NCBI RefSeq assembly: GCF_900114345.1
Contig: NZ_FOZJ01000003.1
Span: 1,054,001-1,118,000, forward strand
From: Microbacterium sp. cf046
GTDB taxonomy: Bacteria; Actinomycetota; Actinomycetes; Actinomycetales; Microbacteriaceae
Direction of reading: 5' to 3'
Length of the DNA stretch: 64,000 nucleotides
Positions 38,639 through 46,891 of this stretch are shown here, piece by piece (the first letter of the stretch is position 1; each line of letters begins with the position of its first letter). The notes below the pieces were generated by a model. That model did not search any database. It worked only from the letters and a program-made list of their open reading frames with translations, and was not told the origin of the DNA. Made by a program: the position numbers and the translations under genes.

Positions 38639-39514
38639 ATGACCGAGATCACCGGCATCCGTTCCCGCACGGTCACCGCGAACGGACTGCGCATGCACGT
38701 GACCGAGGCCGGCGTCGGGTCGCCGCTGCTGCTGCTCCACGGGTTTCCGCAGAGTTCGCGGGAATGGGCGCCGGTGATGGCGGCGCTCGCCGACCGCTCG
38801 CACGCGATCGCGCCGGACCTTCGGGGCGCGGGGCAGACCGATGCCCCGTCCACCGGATACGACGCCAAGACGGTCGCACTCGACGTGATCGCGCTCCTGG
38901 ATGCGCTGGGCCTCGAGCGCGTCGACCTCGTCGCCCACGACTGGAGCGCCCTCGTCGGCTTCGATCTGTGTCTGGACCATCCCGACCGCATCCGCAGGTA
39001 TGTCGCGGTCGCCGTCCCTCCGCCATACCTGCGCATGACTCCCGCGCTCATGGCAGGGATGATGAAGGCGATGCCGCACCTGTGGTTCCAGTGGGCGATC
39101 GCGACCCCTGGGCTCGGACCGGCGCTGCTGTCGAGAGGCAGGCAGCGCCTCGCGCGCTGGCTGCTCCGCGGCTTCGAGCGCCGGCCGATGAACGGGACGG
39201 ATGTCGCCGCCTACGTCGACGCGCTGCGTGAGCCCGCCCGGGCGCGGGCAGGCTCCAAGCTCTATCGGGGCCTCATTCTGCCGGGCTTCGTGAACATCAT
39301 GAGAGGCACCTATCGCGGCCGGGTGCTGCACACCTCGACGCTGGTGCTGTTCGGCGCGGACGATGCGCTGCTGGACCAGGATGCGATATCGATCCGCGCG
39401 GAGGACGCGCCGCACACGACCATCGAATTCGTTCCCGACGGCGCCCACTTCCTCGTGGACGACAATCCTGCAGAGGTCGCGCGGCGCATCGCCGACTTCC
39501 TGGAGCCTGCCTGA
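38639..39514 (+). CDS. Alpha/beta hydrolase, epoxide-hydrolase-like
   Basis: The 291-residue alpha/beta fold has an oxyanion segment LLLLHGFPQSSREW (HGxP as in epoxide hydrolases), a nucleophile elbow VAHDWSALVG with Asp as nucleophile (GHDWGG type) and a catalytic His in PDGAHFLVDDNP. An aspartate nucleophile with HGxP suggests epoxide or haloalkane substrates rather than esters. The start ATG has TAGATT seven bases upstream. It is probably repressed by the adjacent TetR protein until an inducer arrives. Confidence 0.88.
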   Translation: MTEITGIRSRTVTANGLRMHVTEAGVGSPLLLLHGFPQSSREWAPVMAALADRSHAIAPDLRGAGQTDAPSTGYDAKTVALDVIALLDALGLERVDLVAHDWSALVGFDLCLDHPDRIRRYVAVAVPPPYLRMTPALMAGMMKAMPHLWFQWAIATPGLGPALLSRGRQRLARWLLRGFERRPMNGTDVAAYVDALREPARARAGSKLYRGLILPGFVNIMRGTYRGRVLHTSTLVLFGADDALLDQDAISIRAEDAPHTTIEFVPDGAHFLVDDNPAEVARRIADFLEPA

Positions 39515-39530
39515 TCCTCTCTCTGCGGCG

Positions 39531-40193
39531 TCAATCGCCGCGCCGATGGACGGCGACGCAGCAATGACCGGCCCGCGGTTCGAGGGCGACCTCGCGATCA
39601 TCGCCCGAAGCTGCGGCCATGCCGCGGACGAGTTCGACGTTGGCGGAGCAGATGAGCTGCGTGTGCCGCTCGGCAAGCGCGTGGAAAGGGCAGTTGTCGA
39701 GAATGATGCCGCCGGTGCCGTCATCGCGCGGACCGTACCCGCAGGCGACGAGCGCACTCTCCAGGGGCGCATGCGCGGCGCCGATCGCCGTGCCCGCCCG
39801 GTGCGCCTCGGCTACGAGGGCGGAACGCACCGGCACTCCTTCACGATCGGCGCGCTCGGCTGCCGTGGCGAGGAGCTCGCCCGCCAGTTCGTAGTGGCGC
39901 TCCGGCGAGCTGGCAAGCAGATCGCCGGATGCCGGGCTGTAGAGCTTCGTCGGTCTCCCGGCGCCCGGTCCCGTCCGGCCGGACCGGCGACGGCTCTCGG
40001 TGGTGAGCAGGCCGGCCGCGGCGAGGCGATCGAGGTGGATCGCCGCGGTGCTGCGCGGGATGCCGAGCGCCGCGGCGGCGTCATCTCTGCTGAGCGGCGC
40101 ACCGGCCTCGACGACGGCGCGGTAGAGCCTGCGGCGCAACGGTTCTGCGAGCACGGCCAGCGCGTCCAGACTGTTGGGCGCGAGCGAGGTCAT
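39531..40193 (-). CDS. SufR-like winged-helix regulator with C-terminal cysteine cluster
   Basis: The 220-residue ArsR/MarR-like HTH protein has recognition helix IPRSTAAIHLDRLAAAGL. The C-terminal region has Cys168 (NCPFHAL), Cys182 (LICSANVEL) and Cys211-212 (GHCCVAVH), the spacing seen in SufR-type regulators that bind an Fe-S cluster. It is therefore a likely Fe-S or redox sensor. It is divergent from a ferredoxin-reductase-type flavoprotein rather than a suf operon, suggesting local control of that gene. Confidence 0.85.
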   Translation of the reverse strand: MTSLAPNSLDALAVLAEPLRRRLYRAVVEAGAPLSRDDAAAALGIPRSTAAIHLDRLAAAGLLTTESRRRSGRTGPGAGRPTKLYSPASGDLLASSPERHYELAGELLATAAERADREGVPVRSALVAEAHRAGTAIGAAHAPLESALVACGYGPRDDGTGGIILDNCPFHALAERHTQLICSANVELVRGMAAASGDDREVALEPRAGHCCVAVHRRGD

Positions 40194-40221
40194 GTGGTGA
40201 GCATATCTAAAAACACGAATC

Positions 40222-40251
40222 TTGACAAAAGAATGTGCACGGACCTATGGT
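40222..40251 (+). promoter_or_regulatory. Promoter of the ferredoxin-reductase-type gene
   Basis: TTGACA (40222-40227) and TATGGT (40246-40251), 18 bases apart, form the best sigma-70-like promoter in the window, in an AT-rich intergenic stretch. It would start transcription about 50 bases before the GTG. The divergent SufR-like protein could act here. Confidence 0.65.
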
Positions 40252-40308
40252 CGGGCCAGAAGCCGGCGAAAGGCGAAATCGCGGGATCGGGCGACGAGGG
40301 AGCGAATC

Positions 40309-41529
40309 GTGCACATCGTGATCATCGGCGGAGGGCTCGCCGCCGGAACGGCCGCGAAGACCCTGCGGGACGAGGGCTACGACGGCGACGTCACGATCAT
40401 CGCCGACGAGGTGCATCCGCCGTATCAGCGCCCACCTCTCTCGAAGGGCTATCTCGCGGGGAAAGAAGGCTCGGACAAGGTCATCCTGCGTCCCCGCGAA
40501 TGGTACGTCGATCACGGCATCGACCTCCGCACGTCGACAGAGGCTGTCGGGCTCGACCCCGCCGACCACGCAGTGACCCTCGCCGACGGCGGGCTCCTGC
40601 GGTACGACTCGGTTCTGCTGGCGACCGGCTCCTCGCCCCGATCACTGCCGATCGCGGGCGCCGAGCTGCCGGGGGTCCGCACGCTGCGCCGGCTCGACGA
40701 CTCCGACGAGCTCGCGGCCCAGTTGCGGGAGGGCGGGAAGCGGCTGGTCATCATCGGCTCGGGCTGGATCGGCATGGAGGTGGGGGCGACTGCTCGCGAG
40801 CTGGGCAATGACGTGACCGTGCTGGAACGGGATCCCGTCCCCCTCGCGGCCGCGGTGGGCGCGGAGATGGGCGAGGTCTTCCGGGCCCTGCACGTGGAGA
40901 AGGGAGTCGATCTGCGCACCTCGGTGAGCGTCGAGCGGATCACCGGCAAGGCAAGCGCCGACGGCGTCGTCGTCGACGGCGAGACCGTACCTGCCGACAT
41001 CGTGCTGATGGGGGTCGGCGCGGCGCCGAACACGGCGCTCGCCGAGCGGGCGGGCCTGCGCATCGACAACGGCATCCTCACCGACTCCGCGCTGCGCACC
41101 AGCGCTCCCGATGTGTACGCGGCGGGTGACGTCGCGAACGCCTATCACCCGGTGATCCAGCGGCACCTGCGCAGCGAGCACTGGGCGAACGCCCTGCATG
41201 CCGGGCGGGTGGCGGCGCGTGCAATGCTCGGTCAGCGGGTCTCGTTCACCGACATCCCGTACTTCTACACCGATCAGTTCGACCTGGGGATGGAGCTGTC
41301 CGGATACGCGCCGCTCATGGCGGACGCCGACCTGATCGTGCGCGGTGATCGCGACGCACGCGAGTTCGTCGCGTTCTGGGTCGATGGCGGCCGCATCGTC
41401 GGCGGCATGAACGTGAACGTCTGGGACGTGAACAAGACCGTTCAGGCGCTGATCCGGTCGGGAAGCCTCGTCGACGTCGATGACCTGCGCGATCCGTCCA
41501 TCCCGCTCGCGGGCCTGCTCGGCGCATGA
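40309..41529 (+). CDS. FAD-dependent NAD(P)H ferredoxin/rubredoxin reductase
   Basis: The 406-residue enzyme passes electrons from NAD(P)H through FAD to a ferredoxin or rubredoxin. The FAD site is VIIGGGLAAGTAAKTLR, the NAD(P)H site VIIGSGWIGMEVGATARELG, and the second FAD motif VYAAGDVANAYHPV. QRPPLSKGYL and the C-terminal reductase domain are typical of oxygenase-coupled reductases. The GTG start at 40309 begins at the first strand of the FAD fold. No ferredoxin gene is adjacent. Confidence 0.9.
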   Translation: MHIVIIGGGLAAGTAAKTLRDEGYDGDVTIIADEVHPPYQRPPLSKGYLAGKEGSDKVILRPREWYVDHGIDLRTSTEAVGLDPADHAVTLADGGLLRYDSVLLATGSSPRSLPIAGAELPGVRTLRRLDDSDELAAQLREGGKRLVIIGSGWIGMEVGATARELGNDVTVLERDPVPLAAAVGAEMGEVFRALHVEKGVDLRTSVSVERITGKASADGVVVDGETVPADIVLMGVGAAPNTALAERAGLRIDNGILTDSALRTSAPDVYAAGDVANAYHPVIQRHLRSEHWANALHAGRVAARAMLGQRVSFTDIPYFYTDQFDLGMELSGYAPLMADADLIVRGDRDAREFVAFWVDGGRIVGGMNVNVWDVNKTVQALIRSGSLVDVDDLRDPSIPLAGLLGA

Positions 41530-41580
41530 TGACCGATCCGCGCATCGACCGGGTGGAGATCTGAGATTGAGCGACGGCGT

Positions 41581-41662
41581 GCACAGCTGCGGGGATCGTG
41601 TCCGACACGCCGCGCCCCGGTGGTGATCAGCCGCGTGTCGCCGACGCTCCCCGCAGTTGTGC
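41581..41662. repeat. 82-bp imperfect inverted repeat
   Basis: Outer arms 41581-41595 and 41648-41662 pair over 15 bases with one G-T wobble (left arm GCACAGCTGCGGGGA). After an unpaired interval, GACACGC (41604-41610) pairs with GCGTGTC (41633-41639). The whole resembles two inverted copies of a unit of about 33 bases. It lies in the 189-base gap after the reductase gene; it may be a terminator or a small non-autonomous repeat. No target-site duplication is evident. Confidence 0.65.
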
Positions 41663-41718
41663 TCGGGGCGGGCGCTCAGGCTGAGACCTCGCGGGCTGAA
41701 GGAGCACGCTGCCCAGGC

Positions 41719-43359
41719 TCAGGCTGCGATCGCGTGGGCGTCCAGGATCGTGTAGCTGTAGCCCTGCTCGGCGAGGAACCGCTGGCGGTTCTGTGCGAAG
41801 TCCTGGTCGACGGTGTCGCGGGCGATGAGCGTGTAGAAGCTCGCGGTGTGACCGGACTCCTTCGGGCGCAGCAGGCGACCGAGGCGCTGCGCCTCCTCCT
41901 GGCGTGAGCCGAACGATCCGGACACCTGGATCGCGACGGATGCCTCGGGCAGATCGATGGAGAAGTTCGCGACCTTCGAGACCACGAGCAGCGAGATCTC
42001 GCCCACGCGGAAGGCCTGATACAGCTTCTCCCGCTCGTCGACCGGCGTGGCGCCTGTGATCTGGGGCGCGTTCAGCGCCTCGGCGAGGATGTCGATCTGG
42101 TCGAGGTACTGCCCGATCACCAGGATGCGCTCGCCCTCGTGGCGCTCGACGAGCTGGCGGACGACGCCGATCTTCGCGTGCGCGGTGGCGGCGAGGCGGT
42201 AGCGCTCGTCGTCGGCGGCAGCGGCGTATTCGAGGCGGTCGCCGGCCGGGAGGTCGACCCGCACTTCGTAGCAGGCAGCGGGGGAGATGAAGCCCTGAGC
42301 CTCGATCTCCTTCCACGGAGCGTCGAAGCGCTTGGGCCCGATCAGGCTGAACACGTCGCCCTCGCGGCCGTCCTCCCGCACGAGGGTGGCGGTCAGTCCG
42401 AGCCGGCGGCGGGCCTGCAGGTCCGCGGTGAGCTTGAAGACCGGCGCGGGCAGCAGGTGCACCTCGTCGTAGACGATGAGGCCCCAGTCGAGCGCGTCGA
42501 GCAGCGCGAGGTGCGCATACTGACCGCTGCGCTTGGCCGTGAGGATCTGGTAGGTCGCGATCGTGACCGGCTTGATCTCCTTCATCTGCCCTGAGTACTC
42601 GCCGATCTCCTCGGCGGTCAGCGACGTGCGCTTGAGCAGCTCGTCACGCCACTGCCGGGCGCTGACGGTGTTGGTGACCAGGATCAGGGTCGTCGTCTTG
42701 GTGTCGGCCATGGCGGCGGCTCCGACGAGCGTCTTGCCGGCGCCGCAGGGGAGCACCACGACTCCCGACCCGCCCTCGGTGAAGATGTCCACGGCCTGCC
42801 GCTGGTACGGGCGCAGCGTCCATCCCGACTCATCCAGTTCGATCGGATGCGGCGTCCCCGGCGTGTAGCCGGCGAGGTCCTCCGCGGGCCAGCCGATCTT
42901 GAGCAGCTCCTGCTTGATGTGACCGCGCGCCCACGCGTCGATCACGAACGACTCCGGCGACGGATGCCCGATCAGCAGCGGCTGGATGCGCTTGTTGCGC
43001 GACACCTCGGTCAGCACGGCGCCGTCGGTCGCGGTCAGCAGCAGCTCGCCCTCTGCGTTCCGCTCGATCGTCAGCCGTCCGTACCGGCCCACCGTCTCGC
43101 GGATGTCGATCGAGACCGACGGCGGCACCGGGAACCGCGACCAGCGCTCGAGCGTCGCGAGCATGTCTTCGGCGTCATGGCCCGCGGCGCGCGCGTTCCA
43201 CAGTCCGAGGCGCGTGATCCGATACGTGTGGATGTGCTCGGGCGCGCGCTCGAGCTCGGCGAAGATCGCGAGTTCGTGGCGCGCGGATTCCGCGTCCGGG
43301 TGCGCCACTTCCAGCAGCACAGTCCGGTCGCTCTGCACGATGAGAGGACCGTCAGCCAT
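41719..43359 (-). CDS. XPB-type DNA repair helicase (SF2)
   Basis: The 546-residue protein is a bacterial XPB/Ssl2-like helicase. The N-terminal 190 residues are the damage-recognition-like region, followed by the Q/Ia region RPYQRQAVDIF, Walker A LPCGAGKT, DEVH box YDEVHLLP, TATLVRED (RED motif of XPB) and motif VI QEEAQRLGRLLRPK. Mycobacterial XPB unwinds DNA 3' to 5'. ATG 43359 begins MADGPLIVQSD; the longer frame runs through non-coding sequence. It is transcribed after the helicase-associated gene, with a 131-base gap. Confidence 0.93.
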   Translation of the reverse strand: MADGPLIVQSDRTVLLEVAHPDAESARHELAIFAELERAPEHIHTYRITRLGLWNARAAGHDAEDMLATLERWSRFPVPPSVSIDIRETVGRYGRLTIERNAEGELLLTATDGAVLTEVSRNKRIQPLLIGHPSPESFVIDAWARGHIKQELLKIGWPAEDLAGYTPGTPHPIELDESGWTLRPYQRQAVDIFTEGGSGVVVLPCGAGKTLVGAAAMADTKTTTLILVTNTVSARQWRDELLKRTSLTAEEIGEYSGQMKEIKPVTIATYQILTAKRSGQYAHLALLDALDWGLIVYDEVHLLPAPVFKLTADLQARRRLGLTATLVREDGREGDVFSLIGPKRFDAPWKEIEAQGFISPAACYEVRVDLPAGDRLEYAAAADDERYRLAATAHAKIGVVRQLVERHEGERILVIGQYLDQIDILAEALNAPQITGATPVDEREKLYQAFRVGEISLLVVSKVANFSIDLPEASVAIQVSGSFGSRQEEAQRLGRLLRPKESGHTASFYTLIARDTVDQDFAQNRQRFLAEQGYSYTILDAHAIAA

Positions 43360-43490
43360 AAGGGTCAATCCTACTGGCCGGGCGTCGTGCGCGGCTCTGG
43401 TCGCCTGCGGACCACGTGGATCGGCAGCGCAGGTCTCGGTGCGCCGCCTGCGGCGGCTGCTCGACCTCGCCTCGTCTCGCCTCGACGCCC

Positions 43491-45233
43491 CTACGGGGCA
43501 TTGACCCAAGACACGGCGACGATGCTCGAGACCGGGAGGGTCCGCTCGACGTCGGCGGCCTTGTCGCGCCCGCGCAGCCGTCCGCCGCCGAGCCCTGACG
43601 CCTCGAGGGTGAGCGACCGCTCCGACCCGTCGGGCATCTTCACCACGACGACGATCACCGACTTGTTTCGCACCGCCTGCTCGAGCTCGCGGCCGAGCCA
43701 GGCGGCATCGGCATCCGTCTCGTGCCCGGCGCGCAGCGCCGCGATCAGGCGGGCGTACGTGTCGCGGGGCTCGATGTGCGCGGTCGAATCCGCAGCCTTC
43801 GCGCGGCGATGCAGCGACTCCGGTGCGCCGCTCTCATCCAGTGCGACCACGGGGTAGCGCGCATCCGCGAGCGACCAGTACACCGCGTCTCGCGTGACCC
43901 GGGAGGTGAGCTCGTGCCCGTCCCGCACGAATCCGAGTGGGCGCAGCGCCTGATCGACCAGGATGGTCTCGCGCAGGGCAAGATCGGTCGCCTCCAGCCG
44001 GGTCCGGCCGGTTCCGTCATCCGTGCGCACCCGGATCAGACCGTGGCGCGCCGCCGTGCTCTCGACGAGGTAGTCCAGCGGCTGCGGGATGCCGGTCAGC
44101 GAGATCCCGCGGAGGAACTCGCGGATCGAATCCGCGGTCTCGCCCTCGGTCATGCCGCCGCCGAGCGAATCAGTGCTGAACCGGTACGTGGATGCCTGCG
44201 CGCGGGACTCGCGGGTCGCGATCGTGCGCAGGCGCAGATCGAGCGCCGGAGCCAGCGGCCCCGGCGCGATCGCTGTGAGGTCGGCCTGCAGGTAGACCCG
44301 GTCGATCTCGGCCGGAAGGTGGACGGCGAGCTTCTCGGTGTCGGGGGCGCCTCCGGCCCGCAGCGATGCGGTCCACTCCGGCTCGGTGCCCGCGTGGGTC
44401 AGCAGGCCCCACGCCTCGGCGATGCGCTGCAGCCGTGCCGCGCGGTCGGTCCATTCGGTGTGCAGCGGGTAGGCGTCCGGCCAGCTCGCCAGCGGGCGGA
44501 ACCCGCCGTCCTCGGTGCGCAGGCCCGGCGGCAGCGCGCCGCGCAGGCCCTCGGCGACGATCGCCCATCGGTGGGTCGTGGTCGCTTCGAGCCACTGCAT
44601 CCCGGCGTCGGTCACGACCCACTCGCGACCGAGCGGGGTCACCAGGTCCGCCGCCTCGGCCGCCGCGACGAGGTCGTCGATGTCCTCCGCGGATCCGAGG
44701 GCACCGGCATCCGTCAGGCGACGCCTGTCCACCGCGCTGACCGCTCCGGTTCCGGTCCGCGAGAGCGGGGTGTGCAGGCCGGCCAGCAGCACATCCGCGA
44801 GGGCGCCCACCGTGGTGAACGCGCGCTCCGCGGCCGCGGCCGCGTCGGTGTCCGTGGCGGGAACGACCGGCGGGCTCGTCGTCTCCGCCTCGAAAGCGTC
44901 GGGCCGGGTCGTCGCCACGGCCCGCACGCGTGCGGACACCGCGCCGTACGGTGCCGCGTCGTCGTTCGCGAGGGCGAGGGGCTGGAGCACCTCCAGGTCG
45001 GCGGCGGCGAGCGGCGCGCCGTCGACCGCGGCCGCGAGCGAGACGAGTGCGCTCCGGGGCAGGCGCGCGACGGCGCGCTCGACGGATGCCGGATCGAGCA
45101 GCCCGGCGGCGGCGTCGAAGAAGTCGTGCCAGTTCGCGGAGGGGATCACGCCACGCTGGGCGAACGTGCGGGCCAGGGCGTCGTCGTCGATCGTCGCCAG
45201 CCGGATGGCGAGGGCCCGCTCGTCGGAGACCAT
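43491..45233 (-). CDS. Helicase-associated (XPB-partner) protein
   Basis: The 580-residue protein has winged-helix-like segments (SADDLV-type helices around ALGSAEDIDDLVAAAEAADLVTPL) and a conserved C-terminal domain (SLHRRAKAADSTAHIEPRDTYARLIAALRAG ... VEMP-like KMPDGSERSLTLEASGLGGGRLRG) seen in actinobacterial proteins annotated as helicase C-terminal/XPB-like. No Walker motifs are visible, so it cannot be a helicase itself. Constant linkage to XPB suggests a partner subunit, perhaps a DNA-binding or nuclease-recruiting factor. Its ATG abuts the stop of the small membrane gene. Confidence 0.78.
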   Translation of the reverse strand: MVSDERALAIRLATIDDDALARTFAQRGVIPSANWHDFFDAAAGLLDPASVERAVARLPRSALVSLAAAVDGAPLAAADLEVLQPLALANDDAAPYGAVSARVRAVATTRPDAFEAETTSPPVVPATDTDAAAAAERAFTTVGALADVLLAGLHTPLSRTGTGAVSAVDRRRLTDAGALGSAEDIDDLVAAAEAADLVTPLGREWVVTDAGMQWLEATTTHRWAIVAEGLRGALPPGLRTEDGGFRPLASWPDAYPLHTEWTDRAARLQRIAEAWGLLTHAGTEPEWTASLRAGGAPDTEKLAVHLPAEIDRVYLQADLTAIAPGPLAPALDLRLRTIATRESRAQASTYRFSTDSLGGGMTEGETADSIREFLRGISLTGIPQPLDYLVESTAARHGLIRVRTDDGTGRTRLEATDLALRETILVDQALRPLGFVRDGHELTSRVTRDAVYWSLADARYPVVALDESGAPESLHRRAKAADSTAHIEPRDTYARLIAALRAGHETDADAAWLGRELEQAVRNKSVIVVVVKMPDGSERSLTLEASGLGGGRLRGRDKAADVERTLPVSSIVAVSWVNAP

Positions 45234-45500
45234 TCAGCCCCCTCGGTTGGCTCGCGCCCTCCGCACGAAAGTCATGATGAGCACCGTCAGCAGCAGGGCG
45301 AAGGCGAGGATCGGTGCGACGTAGACGACCAATCCGATCACCGGCCAGATTCCTGAGCTGAAGTCCGCGCCTGCGGACGACCCGATCATGATCGCGAAGA
45401 AGCACACGATCGACAGGAGCAGAAGACCCAGCGACATGAATGCCAGGATGCGATCGAGGCGGCGGATCGGGACGTCCTCGCCGGGGGTGCGCGTGCTCAT
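45234..45500 (-). CDS. Small two-helix membrane protein, unknown
   Basis: The 88-residue protein has an N-terminal basic stretch (RRLDRIL), two long hydrophobic helices separated by SSAGADFSSG, and a basic tail (RRARANRGG). It is directly abutted to the helicase-associated gene with no intergenic base, so it heads that operon. TAGGCT lies seven bases before the ATG on its strand. I recognise no family. Confidence 0.68.
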   Translation of the reverse strand: MSTRTPGEDVPIRRLDRILAFMSLGLLLLSIVCFFAIMIGSSAGADFSSGIWPVIGLVVYVAPILAFALLLTVLIMTFVRRARANRGG

Positions 45501-45609
45501 TGGGCTCAGCCTATCGGGTGTCCGGAGGTGCCGTAGGCTGGGTGTGGGATCGATCGATCCCCGTTCCACCGTGCCCGCGACGCGAGGCGCACAACCCAGC
45601 GAGGTTCCC

Positions 45610-45993
45610 ATGCCCACCGGCAAGGTCAGGTTCTACGACGAGGAGAAGGGGTTCGGCTTCATCGCCTCCGATGACGGCCAGGACGTCTTCCTGCACGCCA
45701 CCGCCCTGCCTGCGGGAACCACGACGCTGAAGGCCGGAGCTCGCCTCGAGTTCGGTGTGGCGGACGGCAAGAAGGGTCTGCAGGCGCTGTCCGTGCGCGT
45801 CCTGGAGGCGCCTCCGAGCCTGTCCAAGGCGCAGCGTAAGCCGGCCGATGACATGGCCATCATCGTTGAGGATCTCGTGAAGCTGCTCGACGGGATCGGC
45901 GGAGACCTCCGCCGCGGTCGCTACCCGAGCGGCTCGCACGGCAAGAAGGTCGCCGCCGTGCTCCGCAAGGTCGCCGATGACTTCGACGCCTGA
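45610..45993 (+). CDS. Cold-shock-domain protein with C-terminal extension
   Basis: The 127-residue protein has an N-terminal cold-shock domain with RNP1 KGFGFIAS and RNP2 VFLHATAL, then an extension of about 60 residues ending GSHGKKVAAVLRKVADDFDA that is typical of the longer actinobacterial CspC-type proteins. A TAGGCT element lies about 70 bases upstream, leaving a real 5' leader, unlike the leaderless genes around it. The 3' end overlaps the DUF3027 gene by 17 bases. Confidence 0.92.
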   Translation: MPTGKVRFYDEEKGFGFIASDDGQDVFLHATALPAGTTTLKAGARLEFGVADGKKGLQALSVRVLEAPPSLSKAQRKPADDMAIIVEDLVKLLDGIGGDLRRGRYPSGSHGKKVAAVLRKVADDFDA

Positions 45994-46864
45994 GATCGAT
46001 CCGACCGCAGAGACCGAGTCGCCGCTCGAGACGGAGCCCACAGCCGACGCCGAGGGCGTCGAGACTGAGACGGCCGAGACTGCCGCTGCGGCATCCGAGC
46101 CGATCGATCCGTCGGTCGCCCGCGAGCTCGCGCTCGCAGCGCTGCGTGAGATCACGCCCGCGTCGACGATCGGCGACCCCACCGATTCGGCGGTCGATGC
46201 CGACGGAGTGCTGACGCTGCGATTCGCGAACCGGATGCCGGGATACCCGGGCTGGTTCTGGACCGTGAGCCTGGCTCAGGTTCCGGATGCCGCTCCCACG
46301 GTGCTCGAGGTCGAACTGACCCCGGGCGAGGGGTCGCTGACCGCACCGGACTGGCTGCCGTGGGCCGAGCGACTCGCCGAGTACCAGGCGGCTCAGGCGG
46401 CGCTCGCCGCGGAGGGTCTGGCCACCGACGACCTCGGGCTCGGCGACGACGATGAGGACGACGATCTCGACGACGTGGACGACCTCGACGCGTCGGACTT
46501 CGACGACGACGGGTCTCCGATCCTGCACTCGGGCGACGTGGACGGCGTCGACATCGACGAGCTGTCCGACGACGTGGACGACTCCGATGACGAGGATTCG
46601 GACGACCTCGACGAGGACGAAGAGTCCGACGAGGACGCGGACGAAGGGTCTGAGGACGACGAAGAGTCCGACGACGAAGCATCCGACGACGACGAAGAGT
46701 CCGAGGACGAAGAGTCCGAGGACGAAGATCCCGACGAGGACGCGGACGAAGGGTCTGAGGACGACGAAGAGTCCGACGACGAAGCATCCGACGACGACGA
46801 AGAGTCCGAGGACGAAGAGTCCGAGGACGAAGATCCCGACGAGGCCCACGCTCCAGAGTCCTGA
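45977..46864 (+). CDS. DUF3027-like protein with very acidic repeat tail
   Basis: The 295-residue protein has a Glu/Thr-rich start, a conserved core (PSVARELALAALREIT, MPGYPGWFWTVSLAQVP, LEVELTPGEGSLTAPDWLPWAERLAEYQAA) matching DUF3027, then about 145 residues of almost pure Asp/Glu/Ser. The tail contains a perfect duplication of a 35-residue unit. It is coupled to the cold-shock gene by overlap, a pairing common in actinobacteria. The tail could mimic nucleic acid or bind cations; its function is unknown. Confidence 0.85.
   Translation: MTSTPEIDPTAETESPLETEPTADAEGVETETAETAAAASEPIDPSVARELALAALREITPASTIGDPTDSAVDADGVLTLRFANRMPGYPGWFWTVSLAQVPDAAPTVLEVELTPGEGSLTAPDWLPWAERLAEYQAAQAALAAEGLATDDLGLGDDDEDDDLDDVDDLDASDFDDDGSPILHSGDVDGVDIDELSDDVDDSDDEDSDDLDEDEESDEDADEGSEDDEESDDEASDDDEESEDEESEDEDPDEDADEGSEDDEESDDEASDDDEESEDEESEDEDPDEAHAPES
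46628..46837 (+). repeat. Perfect 105-bp tandem duplication in the acidic tail
   Basis: Bases 46628-46732 and 46733-46837 are identical throughout, including synonymous positions, encoding 35 residues twice (beginning DEDADEGSED and ending EDEDP). Identity at third positions implies recent slippage. Shorter GAC/GAA/GAG/TCC-type subrepeats occur inside each unit. Confidence 0.95.
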
Positions 46865-46891
46865 CGGAGCGCGCTCAGCGACCCCTGAGGC

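Noticed and set aside
41528..41563. Twelve-codon frame MMTDPRIDRVEI overlapping the reductase stop
   Set aside because: Too short to support as a gene; mentioned only as a possible remnant beside the inverted repeat.
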